64,000 nucleotides of DNA from Thermopolyspora sp040678635 (GCF_040678635.1 NZ_JBFATZ010000003.1:558001-622000), one strand, 5' to 3'; positions 16,434 through 24,912 are shown, numbered from the stretch's first letter. Notes: generated by a model from the sequence alone, not told the origin. A program made the numbers and translations.

Positions 16434-16873
16434 TGGCCACAAGCTCGGACTTCCAGCAGATGTTGCGCGGCGCGGCGATGCGCGTGACCCGGCCCCGGGT
16501 CGCGGTGCTTCGCGCGGTGTACGCGCATCCGCACGCCGAGACGGATGTGATCATCCGTGCCGTGCGTCAGGAACTTCCCGAGGTCTCCCACCAGACCGTC
16601 TACGACTCGCTGCACGCGCTGACGGCCGCGGGGCTGGTGCGCCGCATCCAGCCGTCCGGCTCGGTGGCGCGGTACGAGTCGCGCGTGGGCGACAACCACC
16701 ATCACATCGTGTGCCGGTCGTGTGGTGTCGTCGCCGACGTGGACTGCGCGGTGGGCGAGGCGCCGTGCCTGGACGCGTCCGACGCCCAGGGTTTCACGAT
16801 CGACGAGGCCGAGGTCATCTACTGGGGTCTGTGCCCTGACTGCTCGACGGCCACCGCGCAAGGCCGTACTTAA
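16433..16873 (+). CDS. furA: FUR-family peroxide/iron-responsive repressor
   Basis: A 146-residue Fur-family regulator. The N-terminal winged helix contains RVTRPRVAVLRAV and the recognition region VSHQTVYDSLHALTAAGLVRRI. The metal-binding part has DNHHHIVCRSCG and a C-terminal CPDC pair. FurA-type repressors control the adjacent catalase-peroxidase gene and themselves. I chose GTG 16433 because it aligns with the expected N-terminus and the promoter places the transcript start there; longer readings run through the promoter. katG follows after 58 bp. Confidence 0.92.
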   Translation: MATSSDFQQMLRGAAMRVTRPRVAVLRAVYAHPHAETDVIIRAVRQELPEVSHQTVYDSLHALTAAGLVRRIQPSGSVARYESRVGDNHHHIVCRSCGVVADVDCAVGEAPCLDASDAQGFTIDEAEVIYWGLCPDCSTATAQGRT

Positions 16874-16931
16874 GCTTCTTTGCCCTATTTGCCGATAAAA
16901 ATACCGCGATGCCCAGTCCGGAAGGATTCCC

Positions 16932-19160
16932 ATGTCCGAGAACCATGACGCGATCGTCACAGACGCCAAGTCGGAAGGCGAAGGCGGCTGCCCGGTGGCA
17001 CACCGCGCCCCGCACCCCACGCAGGGCGGCGGAAACCGGCAGTGGTGGCCGGATCGGCTCAACCTGAAGATCCTTGCCAAGAACCCGCCGGCGGCCAACC
17101 CGTACGGTGAGGACTTCAACTACGTCGAGGCGTTCAAGAGCCTCGACCTGGCGGCCGTGAAGCGGGACATCGCCGAGGTGCTGACCACCTCCCAGGACTG
17201 GTGGCCGGCCGACTTCGGGCACTACGGCCCCCTTATCATCCGCATGGCGTGGCACAGCGCGGGCACCTACCGCATCCACGACGGCCGCGGCGGCGCCGGC
17301 GCCGGTCAGCAGCGCTTCGCGCCCCTCAACAGCTGGCCGGACAACGCCAACCTGGACAAGGCCCGCCGCCTGCTGTGGCCGGTCAAGAAGAAGTACGGCA
17401 AGAACCTGTCGTGGGCCGACCTGATGATCCTCGCCGGCAACGTGGCCCTGGAGTCGATGGGCTTCAAGACCTTCGGCTTCAGCGGCGGCCGCGAGGACGT
17501 GTGGGAGCCCGACGAGGACGTGTACTGGGGCCCGGAGACCACCTGGCTCGGCGACGAGCGCTACACCGGCGACCGGGAGCTGGAGAACCCCCTCGCCGCG
17601 GTGCAGATGGGCCTCATCTACGTCAACCCGGAGGGCCCGAACGGCAACCCCGACCCGCTCGCCGCGGCCCGGGACATCCGCGAGACGTTCCGCCGGATGG
17701 GCATGAACGACGAGGAGACGGTCGCCCTGATCGCGGGCGGCCACACCTTCGGCAAGACCCACGGCGCGGGCCCGGCCGAGAACGTCGGCCCCGACCCCGA
17801 GGCCGCCCCGCTCGAGCAGATGGGCCTGGGCTGGAAGAGCACCTACGGCACCGGCAAGGGCGGGGACACGATCACCAGCGGCCTGGAGGTCACCTGGACC
17901 ACCACGCCGACCAAGTGGTCCAGCAACTTCTTCTGGAACCTGTTCGGCTACGAGTGGGAGCTGACCGAGAGCCCGGCGGGCGCCAAGCAGTGGCGGCCGA
18001 AGCACGGCGCGGGCGAGGGCACCGTCCCCGACGCCCACGACCCGTCGAAGCGGCACGCGCCGACGATGCTCACCACCGACCTCGCGCTCCGGTTCGACCC
18101 GATCTACGAGCCGATCTCCCGGCGGTTCTACGAGAACCCCGACCAGTTCGCCGACGCCTTCGCCCGCGCGTGGTACAAGCTCACCCACCGCGACATGGGC
18201 CCGATCTCCCGCTACATCGGCCCCGAGCTCCCGGACGAGGTGCTGATCTGGCAGGACCCGCTGCCCGAGGTCACCCACGAGCTCGTGGACGCCGACGACA
18301 TCGCGGACATCAAGGCCCGGATCCTCGCCTCCGGCCTGTCGGTGTCCGACCTGGTGTACACCGCGTGGTCGTCGGCCGCGTCCTTCCGCGGCAGCGACAA
18401 GCGCGGCGGCGCCAACGGCGCCCGCATCCGCCTGGAGCCCCAGATCAACTGGGAGGTCAACGACCCCGACCGCCTGCGGAACGCGCTGCGCGTCCTTGAG
18501 GAGGTCCAGGAGGCGTTCAACGCCGCCCAGACCGGCGACAAGCGGGTGTCGATCGCCGACGTGATCGTGCTCGGCGGCTCCGCCGCGATCGAGAAGGCCG
18601 CCAAGGACGCGGGCTTCGATGTCGTCGTGCCGTTCACGCCGGGCCGCGCGGACGCGACCCTTGAGCACACCGACGTGGAGTCGTTCGTCGCCCTGGAGCC
18701 GACGTACGACGGCTTCCGCAACTACGTCGGCAAGGGCCACCGGCTCGGCGCCGAGTACCTGCTGCTCGACCGCGCCAACCTGCTCAACCTGTCCGCCCCC
18801 GAGATGACCGTGCTCGTCGGCGGCCTGCGCGTCCTCGGCGCCAACTACAAGAACACGCCGCACGGCGTCCTCACCGACACCCCCGGCGTCCTCACCAACG
18901 ACTTCTTCGTCAACCTGCTCGACATGGGCACGACCTGGAAGGCGACGAGCGAGGACGCCAACCTCTTCGAGGGCCGCGACTACGCCACCGGCGAGGTCAA
19001 GTGGACGGGCACCCGCGCCGACCTCGTCTTCGGCTCGAACTCCGAGCTGCGCGCCCTCGCCGAGGTGTACGCGAGCGACGACGCGAAGGAGAAGTTCGTC
19101 AACGACTTCGTCGCCGCGTGGAACAAGGTCATGAACGCGGACCGGTTCGACCTGTCCTGA
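16932..19160 (+). CDS. katG: Catalase-peroxidase
   Basis: A 742-residue bifunctional haem catalase-peroxidase in two homologous halves. The distal triad is Arg104-Trp107-His108 (RMAWH), the proximal haem ligand is His271 in GGHTFGKTHG. Trp107, Tyr230 (MGLIYVNPEG) and Met256 are placed to form the Trp-Tyr-Met adduct required for catalase activity. It detoxifies peroxide in the cytoplasm. Located just downstream of furA, it should be derepressed by oxidative stress. The last codons lie inside the first unit of a 16-bp tandem repeat array. Confidence 0.97.
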   Translation: MSENHDAIVTDAKSEGEGGCPVAHRAPHPTQGGGNRQWWPDRLNLKILAKNPPAANPYGEDFNYVEAFKSLDLAAVKRDIAEVLTTSQDWWPADFGHYGPLIIRMAWHSAGTYRIHDGRGGAGAGQQRFAPLNSWPDNANLDKARRLLWPVKKKYGKNLSWADLMILAGNVALESMGFKTFGFSGGREDVWEPDEDVYWGPETTWLGDERYTGDRELENPLAAVQMGLIYVNPEGPNGNPDPLAAARDIRETFRRMGMNDEETVALIAGGHTFGKTHGAGPAENVGPDPEAAPLEQMGLGWKSTYGTGKGGDTITSGLEVTWTTTPTKWSSNFFWNLFGYEWELTESPAGAKQWRPKHGAGEGTVPDAHDPSKRHAPTMLTTDLALRFDPIYEPISRRFYENPDQFADAFARAWYKLTHRDMGPISRYIGPELPDEVLIWQDPLPEVTHELVDADDIADIKARILASGLSVSDLVYTAWSSAASFRGSDKRGGANGARIRLEPQINWEVNDPDRLRNALRVLEEVQEAFNAAQTGDKRVSIADVIVLGGSAAIEKAAKDAGFDVVVPFTPGRADATLEHTDVESFVALEPTYDGFRNYVGKGHRLGAEYLLLDRANLLNLSAPEMTVLVGGLRVLGANYKNTPHGVLTDTPGVLTNDFFVNLLDMGTTWKATSEDANLFEGRDYATGEVKWTGTRADLVFGSNSELRALAEVYASDDAKEKFVNDFVAAWNKVMNADRFDLS

Positions 19161-19246
19161 TCACAACCTGTCCTGATCACAACCTGTCCTGATCACGACC
19201 TGTCCTGATCACAACCTGTCCTGATCACAACCTGTTTTGATCACGG
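19151..19246. repeat. Six-copy 16-bp tandem repeat spanning the katG stop codon
   Basis: The unit CCTGTCCTGATCACAA is repeated six times end to end (19151-19246); copy 3 has one change and copy 6 is more diverged. Each unit contains the palindrome TGATCA. The first copy supplies the last codons (Leu-Ser-stop) of katG, so the array looks like duplication of the gene's own end into the 3' untranslated region. The katG terminator hairpin follows directly. Confidence 0.92.
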
Positions 19247-19247
19247 C

Positions 19248-19287
19248 GTCCGGCCGACCGGCCTCTCCGGTCGGCCGGACCTCTTTT
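19248..19287 (+). terminator. Rho-independent-type terminator after katG
   Basis: A perfect 14-bp inverted repeat (GTCCGGCCGACCGG / CCGGTCGGCCGGAC) with a 5-nt loop is followed by CTCTTTTCT. Confidence 0.85.
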
Positions 19288-19360
19288 CTGACCCTCGGCT
19301 CTTCCATGAACCGCGCCGCACCGGTCGTATTTCCGCTGGACCGCGTAGCGGGCACGAGGA

Positions 19361-19470
19361 TCAGCGGGCCTTGGCGGTGGCTTGGCGATTCGCCTTCTTG
19401 ATGGCTTCGACGAGCTCGTCCTTGGTCATCTTGGAGCGGCCCTTGACCCCCAGCCGGGTGGCGGGGGCAG
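19361..19470 (-). pseudogene. Possible SAP/Ku-tail-like C-terminal fragment
   Basis: On the minus strand the last ~30 codons before the stop at 19361 read RLGVKGRSKMTKDELVEAI and a basic tail. GRSKM-S/T-K-D/G-EL is a motif of SAP-like tails found at the C-terminus of actinobacterial Ku and related DNA-binding proteins. No convincing start or upstream domain is present, and the region upstream is occupied by the divergent NTPase gene. It may be a gene relic or chance similarity. Confidence 0.3.
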
Positions 19471-19481
19471 AAAGGATCAGG

Positions 19482-20024
19482 ATGAAGCGGCTGCTGACGT
19501 ACGTCCCAGGAGAGACCCCGATCGTGGTCGTCGGCCTGATGGGCGCCGGCAAGACCACGATCGCCAACCTGCTCGCCACGGCCCTCGACCGGCGCGTACG
19601 CGACAGCGACGAGGACCTGTCCGAACGCTACGGCATGACCGCCGCCGAGATCGCCGCCCGGCACGGCGCCGACATCCTTCACGACCGCGAGGCGGCCCTG
19701 CTCTGCTCCGCCCTGACCGAACGCCCCGCCCCCGTCATCGCCGCCGCCGCCAGCACCGTCGAGAACGCCAAGGCCCGCAAGGCCATGGAGTCGGCCGCCG
19801 TCGTCTTCCTCGACGGCCCACCCGAGGTCCTCGCCCAGCGCATGCTCTCCAGCGGCCACCGTCCCCACTACAAGGACGACCTCAAGCTCATGCTCATCGA
19901 ACAGCGCGCCCGCCGCCTCCCCGCCTTCCAGGCCGTCGCCGACTTCGCCTTCGACGTCTCCGCCTCCCCGCCCGAACGCATCGCCGCCTCGATCCTCACC
20001 GCCCTCGAAGGCGACAGACCCTAG
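19482..20024 (+). CDS. Shikimate-kinase-like P-loop NTPase
   Basis: A 180-residue P-loop kinase. The Walker A motif is GLMGAGKTT, followed by DSDEDLSERYGMTAAEI, which resembles the shikimate-binding D-x-D region, and LHDREAALL. Later residues (AAAASTVENAKARKAM) differ from the GGG-x-V of true AroK, so the substrate is probably not shikimate. The start ATG 19482 follows AAAGGA; it begins only 5 residues before the mature P-loop strand. It stands alone after the katG terminator. Confidence 0.7.
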   Translation: MKRLLTYVPGETPIVVVGLMGAGKTTIANLLATALDRRVRDSDEDLSERYGMTAAEIAARHGADILHDREAALLCSALTERPAPVIAAAASTVENAKARKAMESAAVVFLDGPPEVLAQRMLSSGHRPHYKDDLKLMLIEQRARRLPAFQAVADFAFDVSASPPERIAASILTALEGDRP

Positions 20025-20078
20025 AGACCAAACCCCCTGAAGCACATGCCCTAGACCACATGCGCCCGAAAGCACGCC

Positions 20079-20107
20079 GAGGGCCCCACCGAGTCGGTGA
20101 GGCCCTC
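20079..20107 (+). terminator. Hairpin downstream of the kinase gene
   Basis: A 12-bp inverted repeat with one mismatch (GAGGGCCCCACC / GGTGAGGCCCTC) around a 5-nt loop lies 55 bp after the kinase stop. No T-tract follows, so termination is likely but not certain. A second short palindrome (GTACGC-TC-GCGTAC) is just downstream. Confidence 0.5.
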
Positions 20108-20352
20108 GTACGCTCGCGTACCGGTGTGCGTGTCGCCTCGCGGCGAAGGCTCAACGCGGCTCCAGCCGAACGGTAGTCCGCGAAGGCAAATTAGGTGAGG
20201 CCCGGGGACACTGAGCACACCGGCCACGTCTATCACAACCAACAACGGTCCCCACATGTTCCCGCCCCGCGCGACAAATTTTCGCGCCGTACCCCCAACG
20301 ACTGCCGCGACGCCCGCATCCCCACCGGCACGGGGCGTGTCCAGCCAAGACC

Positions 20353-20643
20353 GTGCAATCCCGGCGAGCGGTCGACGAGTACGAAGTCGGCCGTCGTCGT
20401 GTCGGTGTCGTCGCGGCGATGAGTTTCGCTGTGCCCACGGGTCTACATTCCGACCGGGAGAACGTGCTCGGCGTCGGGAAGAAGGTGTTCGACGGTGGCG
20501 CGGTGCCCACGAACGTCACGCTCCTCGAACCGCCGGTGGCCAGCACGAAGGGCACCGTGTACCTGCGCTACGGGCTGGCCGATGGGACGCCTGGGACCGG
20601 GGACATGAGCGCACCCGACCGCGGTGTCGGTCGAGGCGACTGA
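20353..20643 (+). CDS. Hypothetical protein in an otherwise empty 20.1-20.7 kb stretch
   Basis: A 96-codon reading frame from GTG 20353. From about codon 21 on, the third codon position is strongly GC-biased, and the protein has a sensible composition (VPTGLHSDRENVLGVGKKV, then VPTNVTLLEPP). I recognise no family, and there is no clear ribosome-binding site. The surrounding 20108-20679 shows no other supported gene, so this could be a small gene or a decayed remnant. Confidence 0.35.
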   Translation: MQSRRAVDEYEVGRRRVGVVAAMSFAVPTGLHSDRENVLGVGKKVFDGGAVPTNVTLLEPPVASTKGTVYLRYGLADGTPGTGDMSAPDRGVGRGD

Positions 20644-20679
20644 AGCCGCCTCGCCAGGTGGGTCGGTGAGGAAGAGTTG

Positions 20680-20892
20680 TCAGAGTTGTGGATTGGTTTG
20701 CCCGCTTCTGACGCTCTGGAGGAAGCCCTTCCACTCCTCGAATGAGAACAACAGGGCAGGGCCGGCAGCATTCTTGCTGTCGCGGAGAGCCACAACCTTC
20801 GAGATCACGGCAACCTCTACGCAGTTCCCGCCGTTCTCCCCGCTTCGAGAACTCTTCCTCCACCTCACCGCGATCAAGTCCAAGTCGGCCAA
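20680..20892 (-). CDS. DUF397 protein (1)
   Basis: A 70-residue DUF397 protein. The family pattern W-R-K-S-S-x-S-G-x-x-G-x-N-C-V-E-V is present (residues 11-27), followed by ALRDSKNAAGPALLFSFEEWKGFL. The start is TTG 20892, seven bases after GGGAGG. DUF397 proteins are small acidic partners encoded beside XRE regulators in actinomycete development loci. A second DUF397 gene and the XRE regulator lie directly upstream on the same strand, so all three are probably one transcript. Confidence 0.9.
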   Translation of the reverse strand: MADLDLIAVRWRKSSRSGENGGNCVEVAVISKVVALRDSKNAAGPALLFSFEEWKGFLQSVRSGQTNPQL

Positions 20893-20940
20893 TGCATCAC
20901 CTCCCTTGCCCAGGCAGGGTGGTCAGAGTTGTGAATCGGG

Positions 20941-21150
20941 CTATCCGCGCATCACGGTGTACAAGAAGTCCTTCCACTCATCCCGGGTAAACATCAGGAC
21001 AGGACCGGACGGGTTCTTGCTGTCACGGACGGCGACCGCATTCGCAAGCGCGGCAGCTTCGACGCAGTTCCCGCCCTCCTCGCCGCTATGGCTGCTCTTT
21101 CTCCAGACCACTGCCGCCAGATCCACCTGAATCACATTTTTGCCTTCCAC
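20941..21150 (-). CDS. DUF397 protein (2)
   Basis: A 69-residue paralogue of the neighbour at 20680 (WRKSSHSGEEGGNCVEAA, then AVRDSKNPSGPVLMFTRDEWKDFL). The GTG start at 21150 lies inside the end of the XRE gene (19-bp overlap), so translation of the two is coupled. Tandem duplication of DUF397 genes behind one regulator suggests dosage or alternative partners. Confidence 0.9.
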   Translation of the reverse strand: MEGKNVIQVDLAAVVWRKSSHSGEEGGNCVEAAALANAVAVRDSKNPSGPVLMFTRDEWKDFLYTVMRG

Positions 21151-21962
21151 TGGTCTTGGGCCTCTCTGATTCGGTTGAGCGACTCCGGAGCACGGTGCGC
21201 CTCGGACCTCAGTTTGTCATACCTATCCCAGACGTGACAGACATGGTCATGTTCGCACGAAACCACTCCTCGTTCCAGCGACTCCACCGATACCACGGTT
21301 GGCGAGTCGGGCAGCTCGGCGAGGATGAAGCCCGACGAGTAGCCCACTGTGCATTGTGTGTCTGAAGGGACCAACTGAATCGTTATATTTGGCCGTTCAG
21401 CCATGGTCGCGAGATGAGTCATCTGTCCGAACATGACCTCTGGTCCGCCAATCCGGCGGTGCAATACGCCTTCTTCGATGAGCGCCCAGACTACGGGAGG
21501 GTTGTCACCTTCGAGGATCGACTGGCGTCGCATCCGCGCGGTCACCTTCGCCTCAATCTCATCCATGCTCTTGGCCAGTCCTCCGGCGAAGAGAGCTCGC
21601 GCGTAGTCCTCGGTCTGGAGCAGGCCGGGGATCAGTAGGGGATCCCAACTGCGGAGGGCCCTGGCACGAGGCTCGACTTCGGTTGACCAGCGGATGTACC
21701 AGCCTGGCGCTGCACCCGCTGAGGCGATGTGGCGCTGGAGGCGGGTGAAGTGGTCGTCGGTGCCGAAGTAGGCGTCGCAGCGTCTGGCGAAGTCGGCGCT
21801 GGGGTTGCGGGCGGCGAGTTCGACGTGGGCGACCAGGGAGGACGAGCACTCCAAGTGTTTGCTGAGTGCCACTTGGGACAAACCCGTATCTTTCCGGATT
21901 CGCGCTAGTTCGCGGCCGAAGCGTTGGGCCGGCGTCAGGCGTGGGTCGATGTCGTTTGCCAT
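21132..21962 (-). CDS. XRE-family regulator with DUF5753 (WhiJ-like)
   Basis: A 276-residue protein. Residues about 10-70 form a Cro/C1 helix-turn-helix (FGRELARIRKDTGLSQVAL ... SSSLVAHVELAARNPS). The rest is a DUF5753 ligand-binding-like domain starting near RALRSWDPLLIPGLLQTEDYARAL. It begins at ATG 21962. The combination of XRE-DUF5753, DUF397 and a divergent HATPase anti-sigma-like gene is the WhiJ/AbaA-type cluster known from Streptomyces, where it affects development and antibiotic production. Confidence 0.92.
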   Translation of the reverse strand: MANDIDPRLTPAQRFGRELARIRKDTGLSQVALSKHLECSSSLVAHVELAARNPSADFARRCDAYFGTDDHFTRLQRHIASAGAAPGWYIRWSTEVEPRARALRSWDPLLIPGLLQTEDYARALFAGGLAKSMDEIEAKVTARMRRQSILEGDNPPVVWALIEEGVLHRRIGGPEVMFGQMTHLATMAERPNITIQLVPSDTQCTVGYSSGFILAELPDSPTVVSVESLERGVVSCEHDHVCHVWDRYDKLRSEAHRAPESLNRIREAQDQWKAKM

Positions 21963-22132
21963 GATTTTCCCCGAAGCCTTCGGTACGGGGTGCACGCGTA
22001 CTCGCGGGTTACTACGCATAGCCCCAGCACGTGAAAATCTTTGTGCGCCATCTTGCCGACTACTCTCGGGCTTGACAAGCGCTTTACCCGCAGGATTCGA
22101 AGTGTCGCGGGCATCCGACGGACAACTGTTGT

Positions 22133-22159
22133 GAAATTTGGGCAATGCGCCCGAATTTC
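22133..22159. promoter_or_regulatory. 27-bp imperfect palindrome in the divergent 21963-22287 region
   Basis: GAAATTTGGGC and GCCCGAATTTC face each other around a 5-base centre with one mismatch. It lies between the divergent XRE and ATPase genes and is a plausible XRE operator. I see nothing else clear in this 325-bp region. Confidence 0.45.
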
Positions 22160-22287
22160 ATATGTCGAATACCGATCGGGAGGTTACCGGATGAGCGACA
22201 CAGGTGATCATGCACATGGTGGTCGCAGTAGCGCGAGCGGTGGGTTGCCGGGAGCGCGGCGGCCCGGCGTACCAGGCGGGAGAACTC

Positions 22288-22800
22288 GTGAGCGGCTTCG
22301 GTGGGAGCGTCAACGGTCGGTTCGTGAGCTGCGTCGCCCTTCCGGCGATGGCGTCATCGGTCGCGACGGCGCGCGTGCACACGCGGGCGCTTATGGAGAA
22401 ATGGGACCGGATGATCGTGGTGGACGATGCCGAGGTGGTCGTCAGCGAGATGGTGACGAACGCGATCAAGGCGATCAACATGATTACCGGGCCGGTCGGC
22501 TATCCGGAGCTGTACGACCGGCTTGAAGTGATTTGTCTGTGCCTTTTCCTCGACGGGGACGACCTGGTCGTCGAGGTGTGGGATCCGAAGCACGAGGCTC
22601 CGAAGCGGCGGGACGTCGATGTCTATGACGAGGGCGGGCGCGGCCTGTGGCTGATCGAGTCGTTGTGCGCGGGCTGGGGCGTGCGGTGGCCGCCGACCGG
22701 CGGAAAGACGGTCTGGGCGCGGCTCCCCTGCTCCGGCGGACGGCGGCTCGCGGATGGGCGGGCGAAGACACCGCCGGACCGGCGGAGCGAAGCGGTTTGA
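22288..22800 (+). CDS. HATPase_c anti-sigma-factor-like ATP-binding protein
   Basis: A 170-residue GHKL-fold ATPase like RsbW/AbaA-orfD proteins. The N box is EVVVSEMVTNAIKA, the G1 box is VEVWDP, and the G2-like segment is DEGGRGLWLIESL. I chose GTG 22288, five bases after GGCGGGAG. In-frame GTG/ATG codons at 22204-22216 lack a properly placed site; the good GGGAGG near 22182 serves an ATG in another frame. Divergent from the XRE-DUF397 genes; it likely binds a partner protein rather than phosphorylating a lipid. Confidence 0.8.
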   Translation: MSGFGGSVNGRFVSCVALPAMASSVATARVHTRALMEKWDRMIVVDDAEVVVSEMVTNAIKAINMITGPVGYPELYDRLEVICLCLFLDGDDLVVEVWDPKHEAPKRRDVDVYDEGGRGLWLIESLCAGWGVRWPPTGGKTVWARLPCSGGRRLADGRAKTPPDRRSEAV

Positions 22801-22873
22801 TCGAGCGGATCGAGCTGCGGCGCAGCAGGTCGCGGGCGCGCGGGGGCGGGAGGCCAGAGGAGATCCGGCTTGG

Positions 22874-24055
22874 CTATGGCACCAGGCGGAGCGTGGGGCG
22901 GGGGTCGGGGAGGCCCAGGAGTTCGCGTACGCGGGCGGGAGGCCAGGCGAGTTCGGCGGCGAGGACGTGCTCGGTGAGCCCGGTCTCCCTGGCGGCCAGG
23001 TCGAAGGCCTGGCGCAGGAGGATGGGCTGCTCGCCCGGGTAGAGGCTGACGGGTTCGCCGGTGAAGCCGGGCTGGCCGCGCAGGGACTTCAGCCGCTGGT
23101 AGGCGCGCCCGGCCGAGGAGTCGGAGAGCAGGCCGAGTTCGCGGCAGCGGTAGAGCAGGGAGTCCACCGAGACGCCCCACACGTCGCGGAGCTCGGCGAG
23201 ACGGCGCAGATCGGCGCGGCCGGGCAGGCGCGGCAGGATGCTGTCACGCGGCGTGAGGAACTCGGCGGCGAAGGCGTCGGCCTCGCGTTCCTGCTGGCTG
23301 TCGCCGGGCGCGACGTCGCCGTGCAGCACCAGGTGGCCGAGTTCGTGGGCGGCGGTGAAGCGGTGGCGGTGGATGTCGTCGAAGCGGTTGGCCGTGAGGA
23401 CCACGACGGGCCTCGGCAGGTGCGAGGTGGAGAAGGCGTCCACGGTGTCGGCGTCCGGGTCGGGCGGCGGCACGACCACGACGATGCCGTGCGCCTCCAT
23501 GTGCCGCACCAGGTGGTGAATCGGGCCGGTGCCGAGGTTCCAGCGGGCGCGCAGGGCGCGGGCGGCCTGCGCCGGGTGGCCGGGGGTCTCGACGTGGACC
23601 TCACCGCCGGAGAAACCGGGCAAATCCACGGCGGGCAGCCGTACCCGGCGCTCCAGGGCGTGGGTCAGCTCCCACACCTGCTCGACGAACGCGACCGCCT
23701 TGGCCCGCTGATGCGCCCGCGTGGAGCGCAGGCTGCGGAAGTGCGCCATCGACCCGTCGAGCTTGCCGTGCGGGCGCCCGGACAGGAAGAACGCCGCCGG
23801 TACGGCGAGCGCCTCGGCCAGCCGCGGGATCAGCTCGGGCCGGGGCCGGGTCATGCCCGTCTCGTACTGCCCGACCGCCGCCGCCGTCACCCCCACCCGC
23901 TCGGCCAGCTCCTTCTTGGTCAGCCCGGCGAGCAGCCGGGCCTGCGTCAGCCGCGCCTGGTCGAACGCGTCCGCGACGACCTGCGGGCTCGGCCCGCCCG
24001 TCGGCGTACGCCCGCCCGGGACGCCGAACAGCGGGAGCTGGTCATCGACGCTCAT
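22874..24055 (-). CDS. XRE-ImmA/IrrE metallopeptidase fusion
   Basis: A 393-residue regulator-protease. Residues about 32-92 are an XRE helix-turn-helix (QARLLAGLTKKELAERVGVTAAAVGQYE). Residues about 200-290 are an ImmA/IrrE domain with the zinc motif AAHELGHLVLHG (His237, Glu238, His241) and the EADAFAAEFLTP helix. The C-terminus is helical. Family members cleave repressors in response to stress or control mobile elements. The start overlaps the end of the upstream partner gene by 14 bp. The partner, not a phage gene, is its only neighbour, so the target is unknown. Confidence 0.9.
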   Translation of the reverse strand: MSVDDQLPLFGVPGGRTPTGGPSPQVVADAFDQARLTQARLLAGLTKKELAERVGVTAAAVGQYETGMTRPRPELIPRLAEALAVPAAFFLSGRPHGKLDGSMAHFRSLRSTRAHQRAKAVAFVEQVWELTHALERRVRLPAVDLPGFSGGEVHVETPGHPAQAARALRARWNLGTGPIHHLVRHMEAHGIVVVVPPPDPDADTVDAFSTSHLPRPVVVLTANRFDDIHRHRFTAAHELGHLVLHGDVAPGDSQQEREADAFAAEFLTPRDSILPRLPGRADLRRLAELRDVWGVSVDSLLYRCRELGLLSDSSAGRAYQRLKSLRGQPGFTGEPVSLYPGEQPILLRQAFDLAARETGLTEHVLAAELAWPPARVRELLGLPDPRPTLRLVP

Positions 24056-24890
24056 CGCCGCCGACAGCCGGAATCTCTCGTGCCTGACCGGCGTCCATCG
24101 AGGCGGGCTCCTCGCCCAGCGGGAACCCGCCCGGCGCGACCGCAGGGCGGGAGGTCATCGCAACGGTCGGCATGCGCCCGCCGTCGCCCGCCCCAGCAAC
24201 ACCGGCGGCGGCATCGGCGTCGACGACGGCGAGATGCCGTCCGCTGTGCGGCACGGGGATCAGCAGCGGTATGGGCTCATGGTGCGTCCACCGGATGCGG
24301 CCGAACTCGTCGATGAGCTCGGCCTCGCCCCAGTAGACGTTGAACAGCCCGGCCTGCGCGTTCCCCGCGTAAGCGATCAGCACCAGGTGAGTGCTGTCGG
24401 GAAGCTGTTCGAGCGCGGGCCGCAGCGGCGCCAAATCGGTCTCGTCCTCGGCGAACAGCGCCAGCGCCTCCTGCTCGTACGTCGGCTCCGGGCTGAAGCG
24501 GCGAAACAGCTCGCGGATGAGCCCGGACACCCGCCGGTCCCCGACGCGCGCCTCGGAGATGGGCGTCCGCCCGTCCTTGGAGTACCGAAACGGAAACAGC
24601 AGGTTGCCGTCGACGATGGTCAACTCGTGCGGCGATCCGTACGGGCGGACGAATTGCACGTCCGACCGGTTGCCGAGCCGGGCGGCGATCGTCTCGTACC
24701 GCCGGGCCATGAGCGTGGCGCCATAGGCGTACTGCTTGTCGCTACGAGAGGACCGCTGCGCGTCCTGCGCATCGTTCATCGCCTCGACGAGCGCCTCGGC
24801 GACCGCCTGCCGCACCTCGTCGACATGCTCGCCGAATCGCGCGTACGCCCAGTCGGAAAACGGCCGGTGCACGCCCATCTTCGCCTCCAC
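24042..24890 (-). CDS. Conserved hypothetical partner of the XRE-ImmA protease
   Basis: A 282-residue soluble protein that I do not recognise. The N-terminal half is helical (SDWAYARFGEHVDEVRQAV, AYGATLMARRYETIAARLG). The middle is beta-rich with PHELTIVDGNLLFPFRYSKDG, and residues about 165-215 include HLVLIAYAGNAQAGLFNVYWGEAEL. The last 50 residues are low-complexity. It is the first gene of a two-gene unit with the XRE-ImmA protein (14-bp overlap), so the two probably act together as sensor and protease or as target and regulator. Confidence 0.6.
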   Translation of the reverse strand: MEAKMGVHRPFSDWAYARFGEHVDEVRQAVAEALVEAMNDAQDAQRSSRSDKQYAYGATLMARRYETIAARLGNRSDVQFVRPYGSPHELTIVDGNLLFPFRYSKDGRTPISEARVGDRRVSGLIRELFRRFSPEPTYEQEALALFAEDETDLAPLRPALEQLPDSTHLVLIAYAGNAQAGLFNVYWGEAELIDEFGRIRWTHHEPIPLLIPVPHSGRHLAVVDADAAAGVAGAGDGGRMPTVAMTSRPAVAPGGFPLGEEPASMDAGQAREIPAVGGDERR

Positions 24891-24912
24891 CCCGCCACGG
24901 TCACTTTAGTTT

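Noticed and set aside
19151..19246. katG-end repeats as a CRISPR array
   Set aside because: Units are 16 bp with no spacers between them.
22041..22526. Open frame with a good ribosome-binding site at ATG 22191
   Set aside because: The protein has no family features past codon 20 and overlaps the well-supported ATPase in another frame; noted as a possible upstream frame only.
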